Source of the DNA: Pseudomonas sp. FP2309
GTDB lineage: Bacteria > Pseudomonadota > Gammaproteobacteria > Pseudomonadales > Pseudomonadaceae
Direction of reading: 5' to 3'
DNA: 64,000 nucleotides
Assembly: GCF_030687575.1 (NCBI RefSeq)
Contig: NZ_CP117439.1
Span: 4,455,501-4,519,500 of the forward strand
This document shows, piece by piece, positions 1-8,228 of this stretch (within the stretch, counting starts at the first letter, position 1; the number at the start of each line of letters is the position of its first letter). The position numbers were made by a program, and so were the translations under genes. The notes under the pieces were generated by a model. The model saw nothing but the letters and a program-made list of their open reading frames with translations. It searched no databases and had not been told where the DNA came from.

Positions 1-2
1 GC

Positions 3-446
3 CCTCTTACAGCCCGCGCGCCAAGCGTGTTGCTTCGCGAAGCCAAGCCGTTGAAAGCCATCTTTAGCCATGCGCAACGCTTGGGCCATTTGCAACGTCT
101 GCTCGAAAGCCAGCTGCAACCGGCCGCACGTGAACATTGCCATGTGGCGTCCTGGCGTGAAGGCAACCTGCTGCTGATTGTCACAGATGGCCACTGGGCC
201 ACACGTCTGCGCTATCAGCAAAAGCGCCTGCAACGCCAGTTGATGGCGTTCGAAGAGTTCGCGAGCCTGACGCGCATCCAGTTCAAGGTGCAGCCACCCA
301 CCGTCCAGCAAGGCGCGGTGGGGCATACCATGGACCTGTCGGAGACTGCGGCCGAGACCATCCAGGCCACGGCAGACGGCATCAGCGATCCGGGCCTGCG
401 CGCCGCGCTTGAGCGGCTGGCCGCCCACGCCAAGCCCAAGCCCTGA
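3..446 (+). CDS. dciA: DciA-type DUF721 protein (5' end outside window)
   Basis: The reading frame is open from the first bases of the window, so the true start lies upstream; a GTG at 27 is in frame but the residues before it (PLTARAPSV) fit the usual N-terminal leader of this family. The visible 147 residues contain the basic REAKPLK segment, a conserved block around REHCHVASWREGNLLLIVTDGHW split by a helix, and the arginine-rich stretch RYQQKRLQRQL. Members of the DUF721/DciA family interact with the replicative helicase DnaB and help load it at the origin in bacteria without DnaC. The assignment to DciA rests on family resemblance only. The gene is convergent with the next one, 4 bp away. 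Confidence 0.7.
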   Translation, partial: PLTARAPSVLLREAKPLKAIFSHAQRLGHLQRLLESQLQPAAREHCHVASWREGNLLLIVTDGHWATRLRYQQKRLQRQLMAFEEFASLTRIQFKVQPPTVQQGAVGHTMDLSETAAETIQATADGISDPGLRAALERLAAHAKPKP

Positions 447-450
447 ACCA

Positions 451-1941
451 TCACTTGCGTTTGCTGCCCCCGAGCAAAGATCCCAACAAGCCACGCACCA
501 ATTGCCGCCCCATCTGGTTGGCCGCCTGCTGCATGGCTGACTTGAGCGCCTTGCCGGCTGCAGTTCCCAGGAATGCACCGGCCTTGTCAGTGAAGCTCGG
601 TTCCTCGGTGGCCTGCCTGGCCTCTTCGCTCGGGCCCAATTCCTTACGCGCCATCAGCACTTCATAGGCCGACTCGCGATCGATCGGCTTGTCATAGCGG
701 CCTTGCAACGCAGAACCGGCGACCAGCCCGGCGCGCTCGGCCTCACTGAGCGGACCGATACGCGATTGCGGCGGGGCCACCAGCACGCGCTGGACGATGT
801 CCGGCGTGCCCTTCTCTTGCAAGGTGCCGACCAGGGCCTCGCCCGTGCCCAACTCGGTCAGCACCGACAGTGCATCAAAAGCCGGGTTTGGCCGAAACCC
901 GTCCGCCACCGCCCGCAGGGATTTCTGTTCTTTAGTCGTAAATGCCCGCAAGCCATGCTGGATGCGCAAACCGAGCTGCGCCAGCACGCTGTCCGGCAGG
1001 TCCCCCGGTGATTGGGTCACGAAATACACGCCAACGCCTTTGGAACGAATCAACCGCACCACTTGCTCCAGGCGATCCTGCAGGGCCTTGGGTGTATCGG
1101 CGAACAACAAGTGCGCCTCATCGAAAAACAACGCCAGCAAGGGTTTGTCGGCATCGCCGCGCTCCGGCAACTGCTCGAACAGTTCCGCCAACAGCCACAA
1201 CAGGAACGTCGCGTAGACCTTCGGCGCCTCGTGCACCAGGCGGCTGGCGTCCAGCAAGTGAATACGCCCACGCCCGTCGCCAGTGGGCTGCAAGATATCT
1301 TCAAGTTGCAGGGCCGGTTCACCAAACAAAGCCTCGGCGCCCTGTTGCTCCAACACGGCCAGACGCCGCAACAGCGCCTGGCTGGAGCCGGTGGTCATCA
1401 ATGCGGCGTCTTCGCCGAGCAGTTCCGGGTGATAGCGCAGGTGATTGAGCAGTGCCTTGAGATCCTTCAGGTCCAACAACAATAAGCCTTCGCGATCAGC
1501 CACCTTAAAGGCTGCGTAAAGCGCCGACTGCTGACTGTCGGTCAGCTCAAGCAAGCTGCCGAGCAATAACGGGCCCATTTCGCTGATGGTGGTGCGCAAC
1601 GGATGACCGGACTGCCCGTGGATATCCCACAGCGTCACCGGATAGGCCTTTGCCGTGTAGTTCAAAAAAGGCATGCCGGCGATACGCTCGGCCACCTTGC
1701 CCTGCGGGTTGGCGGCCGCCCCCAGGCCACAGAGATCGCCTTTGATGTCAGCGGCAAATACCGCCACACCCGCGTCACTGAAGGCTTCGGCCAGGCGTTG
1801 CAACGTTACCGTCTTGCCCGTCCCCGTGGCACCGGCAATCAACCCGTGACGATTGGCCAGGCGCATGGCCTGGGCGATGGGCTGGCCATCTAGGCCGGCC
1901 CCTATAAGGAGTTGCGTGGAATCAGGCATTTCGTCACCCAT
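451..1941 (-). CDS. HerA-like ATPase, DUF853 family
   Basis: The product has 496 residues and is a P-loop ATPase of the HerA/FtsK clade with the DUF853 (helicase HerA C-terminal) architecture. Walker A is GATGTGKT at residues 37-44, right after LANRHGLIAG. Walker B is the hydrophobic run ending FFDEAHLLF. A glutamine/arginine sensor region (VYFVTQSPGDLP) follows, as in HerA-like proteins. The C-terminus is glycine rich and low complexity. I chose the ATG at 1941 (MGDEMPDS); the ATG at 1929 (MPDSTQ) is equally possible and the open frame extends upstream to 1989 without a convincing ribosome site. The cellular role in Pseudomonas is not established, and DNA translocation is inferred from the fold. 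It diverges from the chemoreceptor gene to the right. Confidence 0.85.
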   Translation of the reverse strand: MGDEMPDSTQLLIGAGLDGQPIAQAMRLANRHGLIAGATGTGKTVTLQRLAEAFSDAGVAVFAADIKGDLCGLGAAANPQGKVAERIAGMPFLNYTAKAYPVTLWDIHGQSGHPLRTTISEMGPLLLGSLLELTDSQQSALYAAFKVADREGLLLLDLKDLKALLNHLRYHPELLGEDAALMTTGSSQALLRRLAVLEQQGAEALFGEPALQLEDILQPTGDGRGRIHLLDASRLVHEAPKVYATFLLWLLAELFEQLPERGDADKPLLALFFDEAHLLFADTPKALQDRLEQVVRLIRSKGVGVYFVTQSPGDLPDSVLAQLGLRIQHGLRAFTTKEQKSLRAVADGFRPNPAFDALSVLTELGTGEALVGTLQEKGTPDIVQRVLVAPPQSRIGPLSEAERAGLVAGSALQGRYDKPIDRESAYEVLMARKELGPSEEARQATEEPSFTDKAGAFLGTAAGKALKSAMQQAANQMGRQLVRGLLGSLLGGSKRK

Positions 1942-2121
1942 GGTTAATCTTTCGTGTCGCCAGGTCGATAAAACAGATGTGAGACCCACAAAATCTAAAA
2001 AACGCTCAGATAGTTCCTACAGGGACCAACGGAAATATCAAACTTTCTTTGACGCTCCCCTTGCGCGCGTCCCACAAGGATCCGCGCTGGATATTTAAGA
2101 CCTTAGCGGACCCTTCAAGCT

Positions 2122-4011
2122 ATGAATAAAAATCTGCGTTTCAGCCATAAAATCCTGCTTGCGGCCTCCCTTATCGTCATCGCGGCTTTCGCGTTGTTTA
2201 CCCTCTACAACGACTACCTGCAACGCAACGCCATTCGCGACGACCTCAACAGCTATCTGCATGAGATGGGTGACGTCACCGCCAGCAACATCCAGACCTG
2301 GCTCACCGGGCGCATCATCCTGGTGGAAAACGCCGCACAAAACATCGCCATCAACCCTGAACCCGCTGCCGTTGCCGCCCTGCTGGAACAGAAAGCGCTC
2401 ACCTCTTCGTTCATGGCCACCTACGTGGGCGACAGCAAAGGCGCGTTTACCATCCGCCCCGACACCAAGATGCCGGACGGCTTCGACCCGCGCGTGCGCC
2501 CTTGGTACAAAGGCGCACAGAGCAGCAACGGCTCGACCCTGACTGAACCGTACATCGACGCCGCCACCGGGCAATTGATCATCTCCATCGCCACCCCCAG
2601 CGCCAAGGGCAGCCAGAGCATCGGCGTAGTCGGCGGCGACCTGAGCCTGCAGACCGTGGTGGATAACATCGGCGCGCTGAACTTCGGCGGCATGGGGTAT
2701 GCGTTCCTGGTCAGCGCCGACGGCAAAGTGCTGGTGCACCCGGACAAAAACCTGGTGATGAAAACCCTGGCCGACGTGTACCCGAAAAACACACCGAAGA
2801 TCAGCGGCGACTTCAGCGAAGTCCAAGCCAATGGCAAGGACAACATCGTCACCTTTATGCCGATCAAGGGCCTGCCGTCGGTGAACTGGTACCTGGGCGT
2901 ATCGGTGGACAAGACCGAAGCCTATGCGATGCTGAGTAAATTCCGCACCTCGGCGGTGATCGCCACGATCATTGCCGTGGTCATCATCATCGCCCTGCTC
3001 GGCATGCTGATTCGCGTCCTGTTGCAACCGCTGCATGTGATGACCCGTGCGATGCAAGACATCGCCGATGGCGAAGGCGACCTGACGCGCCGCCTGACCA
3101 TCCAGAATCACGATGAGTTCGGCACTTTGGGCAATGCATTCAACCGGTTCGTGGAACGGATTCACACGTCCATTCGCGAAGTGTCCTCGGCCACCGAACA
3201 GGTAAATGAAGTGGCAATGCGGGTGGTCAGCGCCTCCAACTCGTCGATGGTCAACTCCGACGAGCAGGCCAACCGCACCAACAGTGTGGCTGCCGCCATC
3301 AACGAACTGGGCGCCGCCGCTCAAGAAATCGCGCGCAACGCTGCACAGGCTTCAAGTCAGGCCAGTGATGCCCGGCAACTGGCCGAAGACGGACAGCAGG
3401 TGGTGGAGCGCAATATCAAGGCCATGACCCAGTTGTCCGAGATGATCAGCGCCTCCAGCAGCAACATTGAAGCGCTTAATAGCAAGACCGTGAATATCGG
3501 CCAGATTCTTGAAGTCATCACCAGTATTTCCCAGCAAACCAACCTGCTGGCGCTCAACGCCGCGATCGAGGCGGCCCGTGCCGGGGAAGCAGGACGCGGG
3601 TTTGCGGTAGTGGCCGATGAAGTGCGCAACCTGGCCCATCGCACCCAGGAATCGGCGCAGCAAGTTCAAACCATGATCGAAGAGCTGCAAGTCGGCGCGC
3701 GCGAGTCGGTCAGCACCATGAGTGAAAGCCAGCGTCACAGCCATGACAGCGTGGGTATCGCCAACCTGGCTGGTGAACGCCTGAACAGCGTCACTCAGCG
3801 TATTGGCGAGATCGATGGCATGAATCAGTCGGTCGCCACGGCCACCGAGGAGCAGACCTCAGTGGTGGAGTCGATCAACGTCGACATCACCGAGATCAAC
3901 ACCCTCAACCAGGAAGGCGTGGAAAACCTGCAATCGACCCTGCGCGCGTGTACCGATCTGGAACAACAGGCGGCTCGCCTGAAACAACTGGTGGGCAGCT
4001 TCCGCATCTGA
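2122..4011 (+). CDS. Methyl-accepting chemotaxis protein, PctA/PctC-type amino-acid receptor
   Basis: This 629-residue transmembrane receptor has an N-terminal membrane helix (about 10-29), a periplasmic double-Cache domain, a second membrane helix (about 278-298), a HAMP domain and a C-terminal signalling domain with the conserved hairpin around [20 protein letters not shown]. Length, start and spacing match the P. aeruginosa PctA family. The amino-acid recognition residues of that family line up by number: R126, W128, Y129, Y144 and D173 are all present, while position 121, Tyr in PctA, is Phe here. It should therefore sense amino acids or close analogues and signal to CheA, though the ligand set cannot be read from sequence. 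No CheR-tethering pentapeptide is seen at the C-terminus, which ends VGSFRI. Confidence 0.93.
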   Translation: MNKNLRFSHKILLAASLIVIAAFALFTLYNDYLQRNAIRDDLNSYLHEMGDVTASNIQTWLTGRIILVENAAQNIAINPEPAAVAALLEQKALTSSFMATYVGDSKGAFTIRPDTKMPDGFDPRVRPWYKGAQSSNGSTLTEPYIDAATGQLIISIATPSAKGSQSIGVVGGDLSLQTVVDNIGALNFGGMGYAFLVSADGKVLVHPDKNLVMKTLADVYPKNTPKISGDFSEVQANGKDNIVTFMPIKGLPSVNWYLGVSVDKTEAYAMLSKFRTSAVIATIIAVVIIIALLGMLIRVLLQPLHVMTRAMQDIADGEGDLTRRLTIQNHDEFGTLGNAFNRFVERIHTSIREVSSATEQVNEVAMRVVSASNSSMVNSDEQANRTNSVAAAINELGAAAQEIARNAAQASSQASDARQLAEDGQQVVERNIKAMTQLSEMISASSSNIEALNSKTVNIGQILEVITSISQQTNLLALNAAIEAARAGEAGRGFAVVADEVRNLAHRTQESAQQVQTMIEELQVGARESVSTMSESQRHSHDSVGIANLAGERLNSVTQRIGEIDGMNQSVATATEEQTSVVESINVDITEINTLNQEGVENLQSTLRACTDLEQQAARLKQLVGSFRI

Positions 4012-4024
4012 TGGCGCCGCCGCT

Positions 4025-4195
4025 TTAGTCGGCGGCGGTCTCGGGTTTAGCCTGCTCCTGCGCCCACAACTCGGCGGCACCTGGAAACTCGGTGCCGTCC
4101 TCACTGTCCAGCTCATCAGGGTCAAACCGGCTCAAACAGCCTTCTCCCAGGGTCGCGGGCGCCTTGGACGTGGCTTTATCAAGTGGATCGGTCAT
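4025..4195 (-). CDS. Small conserved-looking acidic protein, 56 residues
   Basis: A complete short frame starts with ATG at 4195, has AGGA about ten bases upstream, and ends at a TAA at 4025-4027. The 56-residue product begins MTDPLDKATSKAPATLGEG and is strongly acidic in the middle (FDPDELDSEDGTEFPG). It has no signal peptide or membrane segment and no domain I recognise. It lies just upstream of, and opposite to, the purU terminator, and its 3' end overlaps a GC-rich palindrome (4015-4038) behind the chemoreceptor gene. Codon third positions look like those of neighbouring genes, and I recall similar short proteins next to purU in other pseudomonads. Function unknown. Confidence 0.6.
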   Translation of the reverse strand: MTDPLDKATSKAPATLGEGCLSRFDPDELDSEDGTEFPGAAELWAQEQAKPETAAD

Positions 4196-4216
4196 GGCGT
4201 TGTCCTGATGGGCAGA

Positions 4217-4259
4217 TAAAAAAAGGGCCTGAAGCGATTAAACGCCCAGGCCCTTCTTT
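4217..4259 (-). terminator. Terminator of purU
   Basis: GGGCCTG (4225-4231) pairs with CAGGCCC (4247-4253). Read on the minus strand the stem is followed by a run of T, so it is oriented to end purU transcription. Confidence 0.8.
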
Positions 4260-4279
4260 GTTCAATCAACCGCCGTCGA

Positions 4280-5128
4280 TCAGAACACCACGGTCTTGTT
4301 GCCGTGCACCAGCACGCGGTCTTCCAAGTGATATCGCAGGCCACGGGCCAGCACCATCTTCTCCACATCGCGACCGAAACGCACCATGTCTTCGATGCTG
4401 TCACTGTGGCTCACGCGCACCACGTCCTGCTCGATGATTGGACCGGCGTCCAGCTCCTCGGTGACGTAATGGCACGTAGCACCGATCAGCTTCACGCCAC
4501 GCAGGGAGGCCTGGTGGTATGGCTTTGCACCGACAAACGAGGGCAGAAAGCTGTGGTGAATGTTGATCACCTTGCCGGCGTACTCGCGGCACAGCTGCGG
4601 CGGCAGGATTTGCATATAGCGCGCCAGCACCACCACATCAGCTTCATGCTGCTTGACCAGACGAGAAACCTCGGTGAACGCCGGCTCCTTGTCCTGTGGG
4701 TTGACCGGTACGTGGTAGTAAGGGATGCCGTGCCATTCGACCATGCTGCGCAGGTCGTCATGGTTGGAAATCACGCAGGCGATTTCGCAATCCAGCTCAT
4801 CACTGTGCCAGCGGTGCAGCAGATCGGCCAGGCAGTGGGATTCGCGGCTGGCCATCAACACCACGCGCTTTTTCTGCTCGGTGTCGGTGATACGCCAGGT
4901 CATCGAAAACTCTTCAGCGATTGGCGCGAACGCCTCGCGAAACGCCTCAAGACCAAAGGGCAGCGTGTCGGCACGAATCTCGTGACGCATAAAGAACCAA
5001 CCGCTGAGATTGTCCGAGTGATGGCTCGCCTCGGTGATCCAGCCGTTGTGGGAGGCCAGAAAGTTACTGACTTTGGCAACGATGCCGACCCGGTCCGGGC
5101 AAGCAATCACCAGCCGAAAAGTGCGCAT
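4280..5128 (-). CDS. purU: Formyltetrahydrofolate deformylase
   Basis: PurU hydrolyses 10-formyltetrahydrofolate to formate and tetrahydrofolate, balancing the one-carbon pool and supplying formate for purine synthesis. The 282-residue protein has an N-terminal ACT domain (RTFRLVIACPDRVGIVAKV, then a regulatory fold to about residue 85) and a C-terminal formyltransferase-like hydrolase domain. The catalytic region shows VINIHHSFLPSFVGAKPYH and the later ATCHYVTEELDAGPIIEQD, with the His-Asp pair expected for this family. I chose the ATG at 5128; the open frame continues to 5164 but the extra residues do not belong to the family, and GGAG precedes 5128. It is a single-gene unit with its own terminator and diverges from mvaT. 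Confidence 0.95.
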   Translation of the reverse strand: MRTFRLVIACPDRVGIVAKVSNFLASHNGWITEASHHSDNLSGWFFMRHEIRADTLPFGLEAFREAFAPIAEEFSMTWRITDTEQKKRVVLMASRESHCLADLLHRWHSDELDCEIACVISNHDDLRSMVEWHGIPYYHVPVNPQDKEPAFTEVSRLVKQHEADVVVLARYMQILPPQLCREYAGKVINIHHSFLPSFVGAKPYHQASLRGVKLIGATCHYVTEELDAGPIIEQDVVRVSHSDSIEDMVRFGRDVEKMVLARGLRYHLEDRVLVHGNKTVVF

Positions 5129-5474
5129 TAGGGGGGAACTCCAGAACTTCGCAAAGGCCGCCATTCTAGCGATTACGCAGGAAAACTGCAGTATTCGTTA
5201 ACGCTTATTCTGATCGCCGGGGCGCGCTATCCCCCTTGTCAGCCTATGGTTTACCGTTCGTATTTGAATTTACGGCCTCACCGCAGGGCGCTCCTGAATA
5301 TCAGGTGAATTATCTTAAGCGCAACGCCCTTGTAATTAACTCGATTGCTTAGGCGTGATAACAACATTCAACGTAATTCACATAAATGCGACCTTAAATG
5401 TTTACTTGCGCAAACTGCCTGACTATTATTGGGCCACTGTCCTGTCAATCAGCGCTCTACATAAGGTAGTCCAC
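5129..5474. other. purU-mvaT divergent intergenic region, AT-rich
   Basis: This stretch of about 350 bases has no convincing gene; in-frame codons upstream of mvaT lack a ribosome site and are not family-like. It is clearly richer in A and T than its surroundings, especially 5240-5430. Such DNA is what MvaT itself binds, so autoregulation of mvaT is plausible by inference. Confidence 0.5.
5401..5429 (+). promoter_or_regulatory. Candidate sigma70 promoter of mvaT
   Basis: TTTACT (5401-5406) and TATTAT (5424-5429) are separated by 17 bp and sit 46 bp before the mvaT start codon. Four of six bases match the -35 consensus and the -10 is close to TATAAT. Visual match only. Confidence 0.4.
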
Positions 5475-5849
5475 ATGTCTCTGATCAACGAATACCGTGC
5501 CACCGAAGAAGCTATCAAAGAACTGCAAGCCCGTTTGAAGAACCTGTCCCAAGACGACAAACTGAAAACCGAGCTGGAATTCGAAGGCAAACTGCGCACC
5601 CTGATGGGTGAATACTCCAAATCCCTGCGTGACATCATCGCGCTGCTGGATCCAGAGTCTAAAGTTAAAGCACCTCGTGGTGCCGTGAAAACTACCGGCA
5701 CCAAGCGTGCTCGCAAAGTCAAGCAATACAAAAACCCGCACAACGGCGAAGTGATTGAAACCAAAGGTGGCAACCACAAAACCCTGAAAGAGTGGAAAGC
5801 CAAGTGGGGCGGTGACGTGGTTGAAGGCTGGGCTACCCTGCTGGGCTAA
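5475..5849 (+). CDS. mvaT: H-NS-family xenogeneic silencer MvaT
   Basis: MvaT is the pseudomonad counterpart of H-NS. It coats AT-rich DNA, silences horizontally acquired genes and influences phase variation, virulence and biofilm genes. The product is 124 residues, the usual length. Residues 1-60 form the coiled-coil oligomerisation region (MSLINEYRATEEAIKEL onward), a basic linker follows (GTKRARKVKQ), and the C-terminal domain carries R80 and the minor-groove-reading K97, G99 and N100 within ETKGGNHK. The start at 5475 is preceded by AAGG in ATAAGGTAGTCCAC. It is monocistronic and ends at a strong hairpin. Confidence 0.97.
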   Translation: MSLINEYRATEEAIKELQARLKNLSQDDKLKTELEFEGKLRTLMGEYSKSLRDIIALLDPESKVKAPRGAVKTTGTKRARKVKQYKNPHNGEVIETKGGNHKTLKEWKAKWGGDVVEGWATLLG

Positions 5850-5884
5850 GCTTCGCCAGGCCTGCGCCTGATACGCAACACATT

Positions 5885-5910
5885 AAAACGCCAGCTTGCT
5901 GGCGTTTTTT
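5885..5910. terminator. Bidirectional terminator between mvaT and sbcB
   Basis: AACGCCAGC (5887-5895) pairs with GCTGGCGTT (5898-5906), flanked by A and T runs on both sides. It can serve both mvaT and the convergent sbcB gene. Confidence 0.85.
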
Positions 5911-5940
5911 ATTGCCCGTTTATGCTGTTTACAATTCTGA

Positions 5941-7368
5941 TTATGAATTCACACGGGCGGCTAAAGAATTGGCATATTCCTGCCACTGGGCCAGCACCCG
6001 CCGCTGAAACGGCGTCGCACTAACTGCCAACTCCTGCGCAGCCTGGTTAAATGCGTCGAGGGTATTGGGTGCGCCGAATTCAGGATTTGACAAGCGTTGC
6101 TGACAGAAAAGTTTCCAGCGTTGTTGCTCCTCATTATTCAACGTCTCGGGGAAGTTACGTGCCCGGTAGCGAAACAATAATTCGGGTAACCGCGAGTCAT
6201 CAAACGGCCACTGCTGGCGTGCTAATTGTGAGGGTTCAGCCATGCGGACTTGTTCACATAAGCGCCGATCGCGATCCCCGATAAAACCGTCGTAAAGCTG
6301 CTGTTCCGGGTCTGCACTCGGCGCAAAATCTTCCGAGGCATAAATGAGCGTCAACTTATCGCGCCACCGTTCTTGTGCGTCAGTTAGCCGCAGCGCCCGC
6401 GCCTGATAAAGGTCCATGTCCAATGCCAGGCGCTGGCGATCTTCGGCACGCAGCACATTCAAGGGGGCAACCACCGGGCACCGGTTGATGTGCACCAATT
6501 TGAGCGGCACCGGCAGCTCGCCTTCGGCCAGTTCGTCACGACGGGTGTACAGGCGGTCGCGAAGGGTTTGCGCGTCCGCATCCAGCAGCGCCTGCGGGTC
6601 GAGACCCAGGTCGCAGACTATCAACGCATTACGGTTGCGCGGGTGCCAGGCCAGGGGCAGCACAACCCCCAGGTAATGACGTTCAGCGGAAAACCGTCCG
6701 GAAATATGCACCATCGGTTGCAGCAGGCGTACCTGATCCATCACTCGCTGTTTGCTGCGCAATTGAAACAGCCAGTCGTACAACTTCGGCTGTTTCTCCC
6801 GAACCAGGCGCGCCAACGCAATCGTGGCGCGCACATCGGACAGCGCATCGTGAGCCTGGCCGTGATCGATAGCGTTAGCGGCGGTCAGACGCTCCAGCTT
6901 GAGCGTCACGCGGCCGTCCTGCTGGGGCCACTCGATACCTTCGGGGCGCAGGGCGTAGGCGGTACGCACGACGTCGATCAAGTCCCAACGACTGTTACCG
7001 CCCTGCCACTCGCGCGCATAGGGATCAAAAAAGTTGCGATAGAGGCTGTAGCGCGTCATTTCATCGTCAAAGCGCAAGGTGTTATAGCCGGCACCACAGG
7101 TACCCGGAGCGGCCAGTTCCGCATGCACACGGGTCATGAAATCAGCTTCTGCCAAGCCTTTTTCCGCCAATATGCCAGGGGTAATGCCAGTGATCGCACA
7201 GGCGGCGGGATGGGGCAGGATGTCATCGCTGGGCTGGCAATAAAGATTGACCGGCGGGCCGACCTCGTTGAGTTCGAGATCGGTACGAATTCCGGCTACC
7301 TGAAGCGGTCGATCGCTGCGCGGGTTGATGCCGGTGGTTTCATAGTCGTACCAGAAAATAGAGGTCAC
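5941..7368 (-). CDS. sbcB: Exodeoxyribonuclease I
   Basis: ExoI degrades single-stranded DNA from 3' to 5' and acts in recombination and mismatch repair. The protein has 475 residues, the same as the E. coli enzyme. The DEDDh catalytic residues are visible as D8 and E10 (WYDYETTG), D101 (NTLRFDDE), H173 and D178 (QAHDALSD). The SH3-like and helical ExoI C-terminal domains follow, ending around the region PFQRRVLAQWQEYA. The start codon is GTG at 7368, with AGGA seven bases upstream, rather than an ATG. It is convergent with mvaT and diverges from the RDD operon. Confidence 0.96.
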   Translation of the reverse strand: MTSIFWYDYETTGINPRSDRPLQVAGIRTDLELNEVGPPVNLYCQPSDDILPHPAACAITGITPGILAEKGLAEADFMTRVHAELAAPGTCGAGYNTLRFDDEMTRYSLYRNFFDPYAREWQGGNSRWDLIDVVRTAYALRPEGIEWPQQDGRVTLKLERLTAANAIDHGQAHDALSDVRATIALARLVREKQPKLYDWLFQLRSKQRVMDQVRLLQPMVHISGRFSAERHYLGVVLPLAWHPRNRNALIVCDLGLDPQALLDADAQTLRDRLYTRRDELAEGELPVPLKLVHINRCPVVAPLNVLRAEDRQRLALDMDLYQARALRLTDAQERWRDKLTLIYASEDFAPSADPEQQLYDGFIGDRDRRLCEQVRMAEPSQLARQQWPFDDSRLPELLFRYRARNFPETLNNEEQQRWKLFCQQRLSNPEFGAPNTLDAFNQAAQELAVSATPFQRRVLAQWQEYANSLAARVNS

Positions 7369-7535
7369 GAGCGGGTCCTGTATTAAAGATCGGCAAAGTC
7401 TAGGCGCTGAACAGCGCCAGGGGCCAGCGCCAATTTAACTGTATAAATATCCAGTAAAACCTTGAATAGTTGCTTCCATCTCCGACACTGCTAGCATCCG
7501 TGTCTCCCAAACGCTCTGCGCTGCCAAGGATCGCA

Positions 7536-8228
7536 ATGCCCTCAGCCCCGTTGGACACTCGTTACCAGATCGAAACCCCGGAAGGTATCGACCTGCCACT
7601 GCGCCCCGCTGGCCTGGTGCCCCGCTCGCTGGCCTTTGCCTTTGACCTCGGCGCACGCGGTGTGATCATGGGCGTGCTTATGGTGCCCCTGGCGCTGCTC
7701 GGCAATATTGGTATCGGTCTGGGCTCACTGCTGCTGTTCCTGGTGAGCTGGTGGTACATGGTGCTGTTCGAAGTGCTCAATCAGGGCTGCTCACCGGGTA
7801 AACAGGTCATGGGCCTGCGGGTGGTGCAGGACGACGGCACGCCTATCAGCTGGTCCGCATCGCTCATCCGCAACCTGCTGCGGTTCGTCGACATGCTGCC
7901 TTTCGGTTACTTTCTGGGCGCTATCAGTTGCCTGCACCATCCTCATTTCAAACGCCTGGGTGACTTGGCGGCGGGCACGCTGGTGGTCTACCGTGAGCAG
8001 CCCGTCACGCGCCCCAAGCTGCCGCAAGCCGCACCGCTGCGATTACCCTTTGCCCTGGACCTGAGCGAGCAGCGGGCGATCCTTGGCTTCGCCGAGCGTC
8101 AGGGTGAGTTGTCGGGCGAACGCGTACACGAACTGGCCGCGATACTCGCCACGCCCTTGCAGGTATCCCCTGCCCGCGCTGCAGAGCAGCTCAATGGCGT
8201 GGCCCGCGGCCTGCTGGGGCCGACATGA
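7536..8228 (+). CDS. RDD-family membrane protein, first gene of the MoxR/DUF58 operon
   Basis: The 230-residue product carries an RDD domain: LVPRSLAFAFDLGARGVIM is the first membrane segment with the characteristic R and D residues, then a second hydrophobic hairpin, then the loop NQGCSPGKQVMGLRVVQDDG and the helix LIRNLLRFVDMLPF with the second conserved Arg/Asp pair. A cytosolic C-terminal part rich in charged helices follows (about 165-230). The ATG at 7536 has a perfectly placed AAGGA (7526-7530); the longer frame from 7470 is not supported. Its stop overlaps the next start by four bases. RDD proteins are integral membrane proteins, some linked to ion or proton transport, but the role here is unknown. 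Confidence 0.9.
   Translation: MPSAPLDTRYQIETPEGIDLPLRPAGLVPRSLAFAFDLGARGVIMGVLMVPLALLGNIGIGLGSLLLFLVSWWYMVLFEVLNQGCSPGKQVMGLRVVQDDGTPISWSASLIRNLLRFVDMLPFGYFLGAISCLHHPHFKRLGDLAAGTLVVYREQPVTRPKLPQAAPLRLPFALDLSEQRAILGFAERQGELSGERVHELAAILATPLQVSPARAAEQLNGVARGLLGPT

Noticed and set aside
2040..2121. FliA promoter for the first chemoreceptor gene
   Set aside because: No GCCGATA-like element with a properly spaced -35 could be found in the upstream region.
4015..4038. GC-rich palindrome after the PctA-type receptor as a terminator
   Set aside because: It lies inside the end of the small convergent gene and lacks a T run, so it was not listed separately.
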